From SH-MAG3 sp035461245 (GTDB taxonomy: Bacteria > Gemmatimonadota > Gemmatimonadetes > Longimicrobiales > RSA9): a stretch of 64,000 nt of DNA. The position numbers and the translations under genes are program-made. How positions within the stretch are numbered: the stretch's first letter is position 1; each line of letters opens with the position of its first letter. Below, piece after piece: positions 31,363 to 40,548 of this stretch. The stretch covers positions 1 to 64,000 of the forward strand of contig DATHVP010000009.1 of NCBI GenBank assembly GCA_035461245.1. The letters run 5' to 3'. The notes below the pieces were generated by a model that was given only the letters and a program-made list of their open reading frames with translations, did not search any database and was not told the DNA's origin.

Positions 31363-34300
31363 TCAGCTGCCGGTGGACCGGGCGATGCCCAGGCGGAGTG
31401 TTCGCGGCGGCAGGCGCTCCCACACGGCTCGGAATACGGCGGGCTCCGGCACCGTCGTGAACGGACCGCTCCGGGTAGACGTCCATGTCATGGACGGGTT
31501 GATGCGGGTGGCGGTATCGGCGTTCCAGAGGTTGAACACGTCGGCGGTGAAGCGCCAGTCGCCGCCGCCGAGCGGCAGGTCCCGTTCAACCCGCATGTCC
31601 AGGGTTACGCGATCGGCGTAATGGGCGGAACCGCGTTCGCCGATGAAGACCCGCTGGCCCGCCGCCTCCGTGACCATCTGGACGCCAACCTCGCCGCCTT
31701 CGGTGAAGAAGGTATGGCCCAGCCCGCTGAGGGTAAGGAACGGAGTGAAGTATTCGCCCCGGCGCGCCTCCAGCATGAGCCCGCCCCGCACGGACCAGGG
31801 CAGCTGTCCGTGTACCGCCGCCTTGAACTCGATGGGCGGCACGCCGGGCAGGCGCCCCTCGGCGCCGGTGGCCTCGTTGGGCCGGACCCAGGGTCCCGCA
31901 CCGATTTCCCAGTACCGGTCGTAGCCGGTGCCCGCCTCATAGCCCGTGACGGCGTCCAGGTTGCCCCGCAGGTCGGACAGCGCCAGCGACAGCCACGCGC
32001 CCCAGGCCGGGCGTGCCAGCCGTGCGGTCAGCTGCACCTGGTGCAGCCGGCGCCACGCGTCGGACGGGTTGCCCAGCACGAAATCCCGCCTGCTGAACGT
32101 CGCCTCCTGCGCCTCCAGCGCCGGGATGTCCGCGAGGGTAAAGCCGGGCGGCATGGGCACGGCCGCGTTGCCGGCGATGTACTGCAGCTGCCGCAGTATG
32201 GCCCAGCGCGGGACATAGAGCACCGGCAGCGTCATGGGTCCGTCACCGAGGAGGATGGGTTCGCCGTCCAGCGTTCGGACTTCCACGTCGTGGAAGGCGT
32301 GGTAGTACTGGTCGATGTTCCGGTCCATGAGCGCGACGAGGTCACGATAGCGACGATGCACGTACGCCGCCTCCACCCGGACCGACGAGCCGATGGCGGC
32401 CTCCACACCGGCCAGCCACTGGTCCATATGGGGCTGTCGGTAGTCGTCGGCCACGGGGCCGGACTCGTTCAGCCGGATGATTTCCTGAAGGATGAAGCGC
32501 GGCTCGCCCGGCGCTGCCAGCGCCAGGGCGTCCCGCTGGCCCCGGCTGAACCGCGTCGCCGGATCGGCCGGCGCAGGCCCCGCGTAGTACCACAGTTCCC
32601 GGTCGCTGAAGACTTCGCCGCCGGCGACCCGGTCGAACATGGGCGCCAGCAGGTTCTGGTGGTAGCGGCCCCAGTGCGCCTTCAGCAGCACGTCGCCGCC
32701 ACCGGCCGCGTCCGCCACGATGCCGACGCGCGGGTCCAACCCTGACACATCGACGGCGGTGAAGCGGCGCGGCCCGGCGCTCAGCGGCAGCACGTCCCCG
32801 CGCCATGTGGTGGCCCGCAGCCCGGCGGTGAGCCAGAGCCGGGGATGCACGGTGATGCGGTCCTGCACGAACAGCGCGCTGCTGCTGGTGCGCGCGTCCA
32901 GGTGCACGTCACCGCCCCAGTCCGACGGGATATAGCCGCCGAACGGCCAAGTCGCCGGATCGGCCGGATCCAGCTGCTGCGTCCGTGCCGGCCGCCACGT
33001 CATGCCGCCCGTCCTGACTCGCCGGTCCAGCCAGCTGGCCCGCGACAACTCGACCCCAGCGTTCAGGTCGTGCCGGAACGGACCGGTCCGGACGGTCCCC
33101 GCCAGTGTCGCCGTCAGCGACGCAAGCGATGGCTTCCGTTCCACCTCGAACGGCGCATTGCCCCATACCGGCGAGGGTGGGTCGCCGAAGACGAAGAGGC
33201 GCACGGCGGGCACCGCCGGCCCGGCGGGCGCACGCCACTCCTCGTGGGTTGTAGCGTGGGATGCCCGAACGTCCAGGCGGCCGCTGCTGCCCAGCAGCCG
33301 CTGCCATCCCAGCATCACCATGCGCGCTGGCGCGCTGTAATCGGGCGCCACGCCCGCCGCCTCGTAGCCGGTCAGTGCCCAGTTCGCTGCATCGGTTCGG
33401 GCCAGCACCAGCGTGCCGTCCAGGCGGTTCACCCGGTCCGGCGTCCAGGTCAGCCGGGCGAGGCCGCGGAGTTCCGTCCGGGTTTCCCGGTGCGGCAGGT
33501 GCAGGCCTGCCGCGCCCGGCAGGTGGGACCGGGCGCGATACTCGTCGCGGAGCACGTGTCCACCGGCGAAGAGGTGCACCCGTCCGGGTCGGAGCGGACC
33601 GCTCCAGTCGCCCTCCACGTCTGCCCGCAGCGAGCGCTCGCGGCTGATCTCATTGGCGATGTCATGGCTCGCGTTCAGCCCTGCCGTTTCCACCGCCGTC
33701 CGGATCGAGGACCTTGCGTCTTCGCCGCCGGACCGCGTCACGAGGTTGACCACGCCGCCCTGGAAGTTGCCGACGTCGGCGCCGGAACCCAGGCCGCGGA
33801 CCTCCACTTCCTCCACCCACGACGGCGACAGCGGTACCAGGTAGCCGCCGCTGCCCGGATGCGTCAGCGTCATCCCGTCCACCTGGTAGAGGTTTGCTTC
33901 CCGCGCGGCGCCGCCCCAGATGCGGTCGCCGGTAACGCCGGGCGCCAGCCCCGCCAGGGCCGCCGGGTCCCAGGACATGGGCAGCAGCCGCAGCGCCTGC
34001 GCGCCGATGCGCACACCGAACTCCGTCTCGCCGGGCCGCGTGCTCACCGGTGACGTCATGGCGAGCAGCGGATCCAGCGTCATGACCGCCTGCGCGACAT
34101 CGACCCGTACGCTGGTGGTGCCGCCCGGCGTTACGCGGACCTGACGCTCCAGCGCCTGTGCCCCGGGCACGTGCGCACGCAGCGTGTAGTCCCCGACAGG
34201 CAGGCCCGGGAACAGGAACCGGCCATCGTCGCCAGACGTCATGGCGCGGGACACGCCCGCCCCCGTGAGGTCCACGCGGATGCCGGCGACGGCGGCGTCA

Positions 34301-34425
34301 TTCCGGCCGTCCACCACCTGGCCTGCCACGGTCCCGGTGGCGGCCGGCTCCTGCCCGTGGCCGGCGGATGCCGTCGCCACCAGCAGGATCAGCAGCCCTG
34401 CGCCAACGTGAGCGATCACTCGCAT
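31363..34425 (-). CDS. TonB-dependent receptor with carboxypeptidase-like N-terminal domain
   Basis: This 1020-residue outer-membrane protein has a signal peptide (LLILLVATASAGHGQEP), then a carboxypeptidase-regulatory-like beta domain (TVAGQVVDGRNDAAVAGIRV). A plug domain follows with VDGMTLTHPGSGGY and VRGLGSGADVGNFQGGVVNL, and the rest is a long beta-barrel with aromatic-rich strands ending TLRLGIARSTGS. This OmpA/SusC-like layout without SusD is typical of Gemmatimonadota and Acidobacteriota, which have many such receptors. The ligand is unknown. It converges on the duplicated membrane protein gene, with 3 bases between them. Confidence 0.85.
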   Translation of the reverse strand: MRVIAHVGAGLLILLVATASAGHGQEPAATGTVAGQVVDGRNDAAVAGIRVDLTGAGVSRAMTSGDDGRFLFPGLPVGDYTLRAHVPGAQALERQVRVTPGGTTSVRVDVAQAVMTLDPLLAMTSPVSTRPGETEFGVRIGAQALRLLPMSWDPAALAGLAPGVTGDRIWGGAAREANLYQVDGMTLTHPGSGGYLVPLSPSWVEEVEVRGLGSGADVGNFQGGVVNLVTRSGGEDARSSIRTAVETAGLNASHDIANEISRERSLRADVEGDWSGPLRPGRVHLFAGGHVLRDEYRARSHLPGAAGLHLPHRETRTELRGLARLTWTPDRVNRLDGTLVLARTDAANWALTGYEAAGVAPDYSAPARMVMLGWQRLLGSSGRLDVRASHATTHEEWRAPAGPAVPAVRLFVFGDPPSPVWGNAPFEVERKPSLASLTATLAGTVRTGPFRHDLNAGVELSRASWLDRRVRTGGMTWRPARTQQLDPADPATWPFGGYIPSDWGGDVHLDARTSSSALFVQDRITVHPRLWLTAGLRATTWRGDVLPLSAGPRRFTAVDVSGLDPRVGIVADAAGGGDVLLKAHWGRYHQNLLAPMFDRVAGGEVFSDRELWYYAGPAPADPATRFSRGQRDALALAAPGEPRFILQEIIRLNESGPVADDYRQPHMDQWLAGVEAAIGSSVRVEAAYVHRRYRDLVALMDRNIDQYYHAFHDVEVRTLDGEPILLGDGPMTLPVLYVPRWAILRQLQYIAGNAAVPMPPGFTLADIPALEAQEATFSRRDFVLGNPSDAWRRLHQVQLTARLARPAWGAWLSLALSDLRGNLDAVTGYEAGTGYDRYWEIGAGPWVRPNEATGAEGRLPGVPPIEFKAAVHGQLPWSVRGGLMLEARRGEYFTPFLTLSGLGHTFFTEGGEVGVQMVTEAAGQRVFIGERGSAHYADRVTLDMRVERDLPLGGGDWRFTADVFNLWNADTATRINPSMTWTSTRSGPFTTVPEPAVFRAVWERLPPRTLRLGIARSTGS

Positions 34426-34503
34426 GGTATCCCTGAGTGGTTGCGGTCTGCTTCAGGAACGTTTACGCCGGCCCCGTCGCGACACACCCGGCGGAAGCAC
34501 GGA

Positions 34504-34528
34504 GGGCCGTCGTCCCCGACGACGGCCC
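34504..34528. terminator. GC-rich hairpin terminator candidate
   Basis: GGGCCGTCGTC-CCC-GACGACGGCCC is an 11-base perfect stem, 28 bases beyond the end of the M28 peptidase gene and before the receptor gene. There is no T-run. Confidence 0.55.
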
Positions 34529-34556
34529 CTGCCTTCACGTCGTGGCGCCCGTGGGC

Positions 34557-35519
34557 CTACTGCAGTTCGGTGTCCAGCAGGCGCACAACGGCCAGCACCG
34601 TGCGCACGGCCCGGTTGTAGAAGCCGGGCTGGATGCCCTCGAACGTGTCCGTCGGCCGGTGGTAGTCGGGGTGGTCCTCCACACCGAAATAGAGGAAGGG
34701 GATACCCTGTTCGTGGAACGCGCCGTGGTCCGACGCCATGGACCAGTCGTCGGACGGGTTCGCCGGGTTTGGCGTGTCATGGCCGGGGATGAGGCGCACT
34801 TCCGCCCCCGTCGCTGTCCGCTCCACGAAGGGCAGCAGTTGCGGGTAATGGTGCGTGCCGGCCACATAGAGCTCGTTGGCGTCGTTACGCCCGACCATGT
34901 CCATGTTCACATTGATGGCGATCGCTTCACGGGCGACGGGCGGGCTCGCCACGAACGCACGCGCGCCCCGCAGCCCGCCCTCCTCGGCGTCCAGCGCTGC
35001 GAAGATGATGCTGTGCCGCGGCTGGTTGCGGGAGAAGTAGTCGGCCAGTGCCAGCAGCGCCGCCGTGCCGGACGCATTGTCGTCTGCGCCGTTGTAGATC
35101 TCGCCGTTGCGTATGCCCAGGTGGTCGTAATGGGCAGTGATGACGATGTAGCGATCCGGCACGGCCGACCCGCGGACATGGCCCACCACGTTCACGCCGG
35201 TGATCTGCTGGCCCTGCCGTTCGAAGGTGAACGGCTGCTCGAACGTGCCGCCGTACTGCTGCAGCCCGATCTCTCCGAAACGTCCCAGCAGGAAGCGCCG
35301 GGCGCGTTCGCCGCCCGGCGTGCCGACCAGTCGGCCTTCCATGGAGTCGTGGGCGAGCACGCTGATGTCCCGCATCAGCGTGGCGGAGTCCACTGCGGCG
35401 GCGGACACCGGGCCCGGGGGCTCCGTCTGCGGTGGGGCCGCACACGCAGCCAGGGCCAGCACCGTGAGAAGCGCGGGCAGGGCGGTCAGCCCGGTCGTAA
35501 CGGTATGTCGAGTCATCAT
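34557..35519 (-). CDS. M28 family metallopeptidase lipoprotein
   Basis: This 320-residue protein has a signal peptide with the lipobox ALAAC (Cys at about residue 26). An M28 catalytic domain follows. Zinc ligands and catalytic residues appear in order in HYDHLG, GADDNASGTAALLALADY, LDAEEGGLRGARAFV, VNMDMVGRND and DWSMASDHGAFHEQGIPFLY. All five ligand positions are present. Such peptidases (aminopeptidase or glutaminyl-cyclase-like) work in the periplasm. It lies upstream of the receptor and downstream of gamma-glutamyltransferase on the same strand, suggesting a peptide-scavenging set. Confidence 0.88.
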   Translation of the reverse strand: MMTRHTVTTGLTALPALLTVLALAACAAPPQTEPPGPVSAAAVDSATLMRDISVLAHDSMEGRLVGTPGGERARRFLLGRFGEIGLQQYGGTFEQPFTFERQGQQITGVNVVGHVRGSAVPDRYIVITAHYDHLGIRNGEIYNGADDNASGTAALLALADYFSRNQPRHSIIFAALDAEEGGLRGARAFVASPPVAREAIAINVNMDMVGRNDANELYVAGTHHYPQLLPFVERTATGAEVRLIPGHDTPNPANPSDDWSMASDHGAFHEQGIPFLYFGVEDHPDYHRPTDTFEGIQPGFYNRAVRTVLAVVRLLDTELQ

Positions 35520-35534
35520 CGTTTCCTGTCGGTA

Positions 35535-37280
35535 TCAGTAGCCGGCCGCGCCGGCGTCGCCGTCCCTGCGATCCGGCGCGCCGATGAGCCGGCCGCCGGA
35601 TGCCATGATGGCCTGTACACTGCCCTGTCTGCTAACGGTCCGCACCTCGTGGCCCATGGCGCGGAGCGCTTCCAGTACGGCGTCCGGCGTCCCCGCCTGC
35701 TCGATGCTGATCCGGTCAGGCAGCCACTGGTGGTGCAGCCGCGGCGCGTCCACCGCCTGCCGGATGTCCATGCCATGGTCCACGATGTTCAGCACCATCT
35801 GCAGCACGGTATTGATGATTGTCCGGCCGCCGGGGCTGCCGAAGACCGCTACCAGTTCGCCGTCGCGGGTGAGGATGGTGGGCGTCATGCTGGACACCAT
35901 GCGCTGCTCGGGTCGGGCCAGGTTCGGCTCGGTCCCGATGAGGCCCGCCTCGGTTGTCAGGCCCGCACGCGCGTTGAAATCGCCCATCTCGTTGTTCAGC
36001 AGGAAGCCGGCCCCGGCCACCGTGATCTTCGAGCCGTAGCCTGCCTCCAGCGTGTACGTCACGCTGACGGCCATGCCATTGGCGTCAACGACGGAGTAGT
36101 GCGTCGTCTCGTCACTCTCGTCGGGCAGGACCAGGTCCGACACGGCGGATGGCGTCGCCTGCGCGGGGTTGATGCGCTGCCGGAGCTGTGCCGCATACTC
36201 CCGGCTGGTAAGGCGGTCCACCGGCACGTCCACGAAGTCCGGATCCGCGATGTGCCGGGCCCGGTCCTGGTAGGCCAGGCGCATGGCTTCCGCCAGGTGG
36301 TGGATGTACGGCGCCGAGTTGTGGCCCATGGCCCGCAGGTCGAAGCCCTCCAGGATGTTCAGCATCTGCACCATGGCCACACCGCCGCTGCTGGGCGGTG
36401 GCATGCTGATGACCTCGTAGCCGCGATAGGTGCCCCGCACCGGTGCCCGTTCCCGGGGCTGGTACAGTTGCAGGTCTTCCAGCGTGATGAGGCCGCCGCC
36501 GCTGCGCATTTCCTCGACGATGAGGCGCGCCGTCTCGCCGGTGTAGAACCCGTCGCGGCCCTGGTCGCGGATCCGTTCCAGGGTCCGTGCCAGGTCCGGC
36601 TGCCGCCATCTCTCGCCCGCATCGTAGGGTGTGCCGTCCTTCGAGAAGGCCGCCACGCTGGCCGGATAGCGCTGCATCTGCGGCAGCACGCCCGCCAGTG
36701 AGCGGGCGAGGGAGGGGGTCATGATGACGCCGTCATCCGCCATCCGCACCGCCGGCTCCACCAGCGAGCGCCAGTCCGCGCTCCCATACTGGCGATGCGC
36801 GTGGTCGAACCCCGCCACCGTGCCGGGCACGCCGACGGCCACATGGCTGTTATGGTGGATCTGCGAGGAGTACTCGCCGGTGGCCGGGTCCACGAACATT
36901 TCCGGATGCGCGCGCAGCGGCGCCTTCTCCCGGAAATCAATGGTGGTGGCCCGGCCGTCGGGGAACCGGATCACCATGAAGCCGCCGCCGCCCACGTTGC
37001 CCGCCGTGGGATGCACCACGGCCAGGGCCAGGCCCGTGGCAATGGCCGCGTCTACAGCGTTGCCGCCAGCGCGCAGCACTTCCATGCCGGCCTCACTGGC
37101 CAGCACGTTCGCGGATACGACGACGCCGTTCTGTGCCGTCACCGTCTGGCCGGCACGGGCCGCCCCTGGTGCCGTCTGCTCCGTTGCGTGCGGGGCGCAC
37201 GCCTGGACCGCCGCCAGTGACGCCGCCAGGAGGACTGCCATTGCCGGCGGCCGACGCCGCCCTGTCAGTACGTTGCCCAT
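35535..37280 (-). CDS. ggt: Gamma-glutamyltransferase
   Basis: This 581-residue proenzyme is periplasmic and probably lipid-anchored (signal ending AAVQAC). The autocleavage nucleophile is the Thr in DETTHYSVVDANGMAVSVTY. Substrate-site sequences SMPPPSSGGVAMVQ, GSKITVAGAGFLLNNEMGDF and VFGSPGGRTIINTVLQ are intact. It splits gamma-glutamyl bonds, mainly of glutathione, and is self-cleaved into two chains. It lies 15 bases upstream of the M28 peptidase gene, in the same direction. Confidence 0.92.
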   Translation of the reverse strand: MGNVLTGRRRPPAMAVLLAASLAAVQACAPHATEQTAPGAARAGQTVTAQNGVVVSANVLASEAGMEVLRAGGNAVDAAIATGLALAVVHPTAGNVGGGGFMVIRFPDGRATTIDFREKAPLRAHPEMFVDPATGEYSSQIHHNSHVAVGVPGTVAGFDHAHRQYGSADWRSLVEPAVRMADDGVIMTPSLARSLAGVLPQMQRYPASVAAFSKDGTPYDAGERWRQPDLARTLERIRDQGRDGFYTGETARLIVEEMRSGGGLITLEDLQLYQPRERAPVRGTYRGYEVISMPPPSSGGVAMVQMLNILEGFDLRAMGHNSAPYIHHLAEAMRLAYQDRARHIADPDFVDVPVDRLTSREYAAQLRQRINPAQATPSAVSDLVLPDESDETTHYSVVDANGMAVSVTYTLEAGYGSKITVAGAGFLLNNEMGDFNARAGLTTEAGLIGTEPNLARPEQRMVSSMTPTILTRDGELVAVFGSPGGRTIINTVLQMVLNIVDHGMDIRQAVDAPRLHHQWLPDRISIEQAGTPDAVLEALRAMGHEVRTVSRQGSVQAIMASGGRLIGAPDRRDGDAGAAGY

Positions 37281-37298
37281 TCCTTTTCCCGTTCTCGG

Positions 37299-38252
37299 TT
37301 ACTGGTCCTGCTTCGCGCCGTCCGGCGCCTGCGGACCACTCTCCAGCCAGGCGCTCCACCACAGGTCCCGCAGCATGTTCGCTCCCGCCACCAGTCGCTC
37401 CACGGCGAACTCCCTGTGCGCCGCGCCCCGGGTCTCCCGCCCGAACACCTCGACCTGGTCCAGTTCGTACAGCCGTTCCAGCCGGCTGTGGGACCGGAGC
37501 AGGTGGGCCATCACCTCCTCGCGCACGTCATCCAGCCGCCGGGGCGTCCGGTTCATGTGCGGGAGCAGGTCCTCCGTACGGACGTGTGCTGACACGAACT
37601 GCGACTCGAACCGGCTGTGGAAGCCCCGCTCCGTCGTGAAGCCCCGGGGGTTCGCGTAGTCCGCGCGCCACCCGTCATGGTGCACGGACGTGTGGTGCGG
37701 GTTCGAGCCGTCCAGCACATAGTGGCCCATGATGCCCGCATCATTGATGATGCGCTCCTGCATCCAGCGCCGCCGGGCCGGATCCGTCTCGGCGCGCCAC
37801 AGGCGCCACTGCACCACCAGGCTCTGGTACATCTCGACGATACGGAACGGCAGCAGGCCCGCGTCCCGGGCCGGCTGCCCCAGGCCCTCGTTCTGCAGGC
37901 CCATGAGGTAGTGGAACCGGTCGGGCAGTGCCAGCACACTGTCCGGGATCAGTTCGAAGTCGATGTAGTGGTCGTACCGCTTTGCCTCGTTCAGTTCCCG
38001 GAACCCGTCGCCGCGCCATCGGTCCGGCTCGGGGTTCAGGTACGCGAGCTGCTCCGCGGCATCCCGGAAGAAGGCCGGCATGGCGACGGGCAGATCCGTG
38101 GCCGCTGCGCGGCCGCCGATCTCATGACCGTGCAGTCCCCAGCGCACCGTGGCGCCTGCGTGGGCGTACATGCCGCCTGCCAGCAGCAGCGAGCACGCTG
38201 CACCCATCATGATTCGTATGCGACGTCGCTTCATTCCGATCATTCCGTACAA
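37299..38252 (-). CDS. Exported phospholipase C / S1-P1 nuclease-like zinc protein
   Basis: This 317-residue protein has a signal peptide (about residues 10-33), and the mature part begins with WGLHGHEIGGRAA. His and Asp residues spaced as zinc ligands follow: DHYIDFELIP, GIMGHYVLDGSNPHHTS and VHHDGWRADYANPRGF. The pattern, with Trp at the mature start, resembles the helical zinc-dependent phospholipase C/S1-P1 nuclease fold. The substrate (nucleic acid or phospholipid) cannot be told. It lies 18 bases upstream of ggt and is read in the same direction. Confidence 0.68.
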   Translation of the reverse strand: MYGMIGMKRRRIRIMMGAACSLLLAGGMYAHAGATVRWGLHGHEIGGRAAATDLPVAMPAFFRDAAEQLAYLNPEPDRWRGDGFRELNEAKRYDHYIDFELIPDSVLALPDRFHYLMGLQNEGLGQPARDAGLLPFRIVEMYQSLVVQWRLWRAETDPARRRWMQERIINDAGIMGHYVLDGSNPHHTSVHHDGWRADYANPRGFTTERGFHSRFESQFVSAHVRTEDLLPHMNRTPRRLDDVREEVMAHLLRSHSRLERLYELDQVEVFGRETRGAAHREFAVERLVAGANMLRDLWWSAWLESGPQAPDGAKQDQ

Positions 38253-38274
38253 CAGGGTTCAGGGTGCGCCGGGT

Positions 38275-38742
38275 TCAGTTCAACCGCCAGATGGTATAAT
38301 TCAGCACCGCCGCGAAGCTGACCCACGCAAGGTACGGCACCAGCAGCGCGCCGGCGGCAGGACGCAGTCGCCAGAACAGCACGATGAGCGCGCCGATCAT
38401 GGCCCATAGCACCAGGATCTCCGCGAACGCCAGCCCCGGCGATTCCAGGCCGAAGAACAGCGCCGACCACGCCGCGTTGAACAGCAGGTGCACCAGGAAC
38501 AGGACCAGCGCCGTCCGGGCGGCGCCGGTAAACCCGTGCCGCTCCCATACCAGCCACGCCGCCACGCCCATCAGCACGTACAGCGTCGTCCAGACGGGGC
38601 CGAACACCCAGCTCGGCGGGTTCCAGTCCGGCTTGTTCAAACGTGCGTACCATTCACCCGGCTGGAACAGGCCACCCGCGCCCGCGCCGATGAGCAGGGG
38701 CAGTGCGACCCACACCACGAGCGCAACCCATTTCATCTCCAC
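38275..38742 (-). CDS. tspO: TspO/MBR family membrane protein
   Basis: This 155-residue protein has five membrane helices. Its motifs are the family's: WYARLNKPDWNPPSWVFGPV near residue 31, then LYVLMGVAAWLVWE, and LLVPYLAWVSFAAVLNYTIW at the end. TspO binds porphyrins and related tetrapyrroles and affects oxidative or photo-stress responses. This fits an aerobic heme-A-using host, but no partner is adjacent. Confidence 0.93.
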   Translation of the reverse strand: MEMKWVALVVWVALPLLIGAGAGGLFQPGEWYARLNKPDWNPPSWVFGPVWTTLYVLMGVAAWLVWERHGFTGAARTALVLFLVHLLFNAAWSALFFGLESPGLAFAEILVLWAMIGALIVLFWRLRPAAGALLVPYLAWVSFAAVLNYTIWRLN

Positions 38743-38818
38743 CGCCTCCCTTCAGAGTAACACCCGGCGCAGTTCGCGGCGAAACCGCGGCGGCCCGGTG
38801 CAGCCAGCGTCCATGGCG

Positions 38819-39214
38819 TCAGTTGTTCAGCACCCACCGGCCGCCCACATAGTCATAGAACAGAACGGGATAGCCGCTCTCGTTCGCGGCCACGGACAGC
38901 TGGAAATAGATCTCGTCCCGGCCGGCGCCGGCGGCCAGGTCCCCGGGGGTGAAGCGGCGGTACCGCCACCGGGCCAGCCCCCAGGATGGCTCCTCGATGC
39001 GGGCCGCGTAGTCCGGCACCAGTCCCGCCAGGTCTGGCGGGTACGTGCCGTGCTCGGCCCGATAGCGCTGGAGTGCGTCCACGATGACAGCGCCCCGCTC
39101 CTTCAACTCCTCCAGTGCACCCTGGTCACGGTGTGCCCACCAGTACACGAATACGCCTGCAGCCAGGGCGAGCGTTATGACCACGATCTCCGCCACCGGC
39201 AGCTTTCTCTTCAT
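38819..39214 (-). CDS. Small pilin-like single-pass protein, unknown
   Basis: This 131-residue protein has a basic start MKRKLPVAEIVVITLALAAG (a single membrane helix, about 8-27), then a helix and a soluble domain with YRAEHGTYPPDLAGLVPDY. Tyr-Pro-x-x-L-x-x-L spacing of this kind is common in pseudopilin and type II secretion G-like proteins, but the prepilin peptidase Gly-x-x-x-Glu site is not obvious. ATG 39214 is the only sensible start. Unknown function. Confidence 0.6.
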   Translation of the reverse strand: MKRKLPVAEIVVITLALAAGVFVYWWAHRDQGALEELKERGAVIVDALQRYRAEHGTYPPDLAGLVPDYAARIEEPSWGLARWRYRRFTPGDLAAGAGRDEIYFQLSVAANESGYPVLFYDYVGGRWVLNN

Positions 39215-39282
39215 TTGCTGCGCCTCAAGGGATACGATCCATGCCCACGCCGGCAAGATACGCAGTTTCCGCCGCCGCCGCG

Positions 39283-40098
39283 TCAGCTCGTGCCGCCGAT
39301 GGCCCGCAGGTACCGCTCCGCTGAGACCCGCAGCGAGGCCTCCGCGTCGTCCGATATCTGGCTGGACCACCAGCCGCTCCACATCCGGTCGAAGCGGAAC
39401 GGCGCGACGGCGTCCACGATCCGGCGCACGGCGTGCGCGTCCAGTGGAATCAGGTTCGGATAGCTGCGCATGAAGCTGACGTGCCGCCGGTCCCGGGCCA
39501 CCATGATCGTGTCCGAGACCAGCAACGCGCCACGCCCGTCCGCGCCCGCCGGCCAGTGCAGCACCGCCGCCCCGGGGAAATGACCGCCGCAGCGGATGAT
39601 GGCGATATCGTCGTGCAGGCGCAGCGTCTCGCCGCGCCACGCCTCGATGCACCGATCCGGCCGCATGACCCAGCGGTGGTCGTCCTCGTGGATGAGCACC
39701 GGCGCGTCGAACCGACGGGCCCACTCCACCATGGAACTGTAGAAGTGCGGATGCGAGACGGCGATGGCCGCGATGCCGCCCGCGGCCCGGACGGCGGCAA
39801 CGATGGCCTCGTCCAGCAGCGGAATACAGTCCCACAGGATGTTTCCGCCCCCCGTCCGGATCAGCAGGGCCCGCTGGCCGATGGCGAACGACGGCGTCAT
39901 GCCGATGCCCAGCAGCTTCGGCTCCTCCTCCCGGATCTCCGCCCGGTGCGTGGCCGCGAGTTCCTCGAGACCGAGCCACTCCTGCCCGTCCCAGCCGACG
40001 TACTGACGCTCATCCTCGCACACAGCACAATGCGACGGCGGCCGCCCGGCCACCGTCGCATGCTGCACGCCGCAGGTGCGGCAGGTCACCGCATCCAC
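39283..40098 (-). CDS. MBL-fold metallohydrolase with N-terminal zinc ribbon
   Basis: This 271-residue protein starts with a Cys4 zinc-ribbon-like segment (CRTCGVQHATVAGRPPSHCA, then C). It continues into a lactamase-like domain: IRTGGGNILWDCIPL, VSHPHFYSSMVEWARRF (the His-x-His core), IIRCGGHFPGAAVLHWPA (third His) and VSDTIMVARDRRHVSF. The active-site set is shifted from the canonical HxHxDH (here HPHFYSS), so substrate and activity are uncertain. The zinc ribbon suggests protein or nucleic acid contact. Confidence 0.75.
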   Translation of the reverse strand: MDAVTCRTCGVQHATVAGRPPSHCAVCEDERQYVGWDGQEWLGLEELAATHRAEIREEEPKLLGIGMTPSFAIGQRALLIRTGGGNILWDCIPLLDEAIVAAVRAAGGIAAIAVSHPHFYSSMVEWARRFDAPVLIHEDDHRWVMRPDRCIEAWRGETLRLHDDIAIIRCGGHFPGAAVLHWPAGADGRGALLVSDTIMVARDRRHVSFMRSYPNLIPLDAHAVRRIVDAVAPFRFDRMWSGWWSSQISDDAEASLRVSAERYLRAIGGTS

Positions 40099-40119
40099 GG
40101 CAACCCTCCTCGCGCGGGA

Positions 40120-40548
40120 TTACTCGATGCCCACCAGTTCCACATCGAACGTCAGGTCCTGGCCTGCCAGCGGGTGGTTGCCGTCCAGCACAACTGCCTC
40201 CTCCGTCACCGACTTGATCGTAAGCATCACCTGCTGACCCTCCTGGTCCAGGGCCAGGTTCATGCCCGGCTCCGGATCGAAGTCCGGTGGGAACCGGCCG
40301 CGTGGTACCGACACCACGAGTTCCTCCCGGCGCTCGCCGTACGCCTCCTGCGCCGGGATCGTGACGCGCCGCTTGTCGCCCGGCGCCATGCCCGTCACCG
40401 CCTCGTCAAAGCCCTGGATCACCTCGCCTGCGCCCACCTGGAACTGCAGCGGGTCGTTGCCATGTGAACTGTCGAACACCTCGCCGTCAGCGAGCTGACC
40501 CGTGTAATGCACGCGAACCGTGTCGCCCGCCTTAGCCGATTCCATCAC
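40120..40548 (-). CDS. FKBP-type peptidyl-prolyl isomerase, SlyD-like
   Basis: This 142-residue protein has the FKBP core with the SlyD insert-in-flap arrangement: VRVHYTGQLADGEVFDSSHG, then VTGMAPGDKRRVTIPAQEAY and GNHPLAGQDLTFDVELV. The C-terminus is short and lacks the His-rich metal tail of E. coli SlyD. It is a folding catalyst with chaperone activity in the cytoplasm. It overlaps the RsmD gene by 4 bases. Confidence 0.9.
   Translation of the reverse strand: MMESAKAGDTVRVHYTGQLADGEVFDSSHGNDPLQFQVGAGEVIQGFDEAVTGMAPGDKRRVTIPAQEAYGERREELVVSVPRGRFPPDFDPEPGMNLALDQEGQQVMLTIKSVTEEAVVLDGNHPLAGQDLTFDVELVGIE

Noticed and set aside
38295..38300. A TATAAT sequence at the end of tspO as a promoter.
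   Set aside because: It falls within the coding end of tspO (the NYTIW region), on the + strand pointing away from any gene start that could use it.
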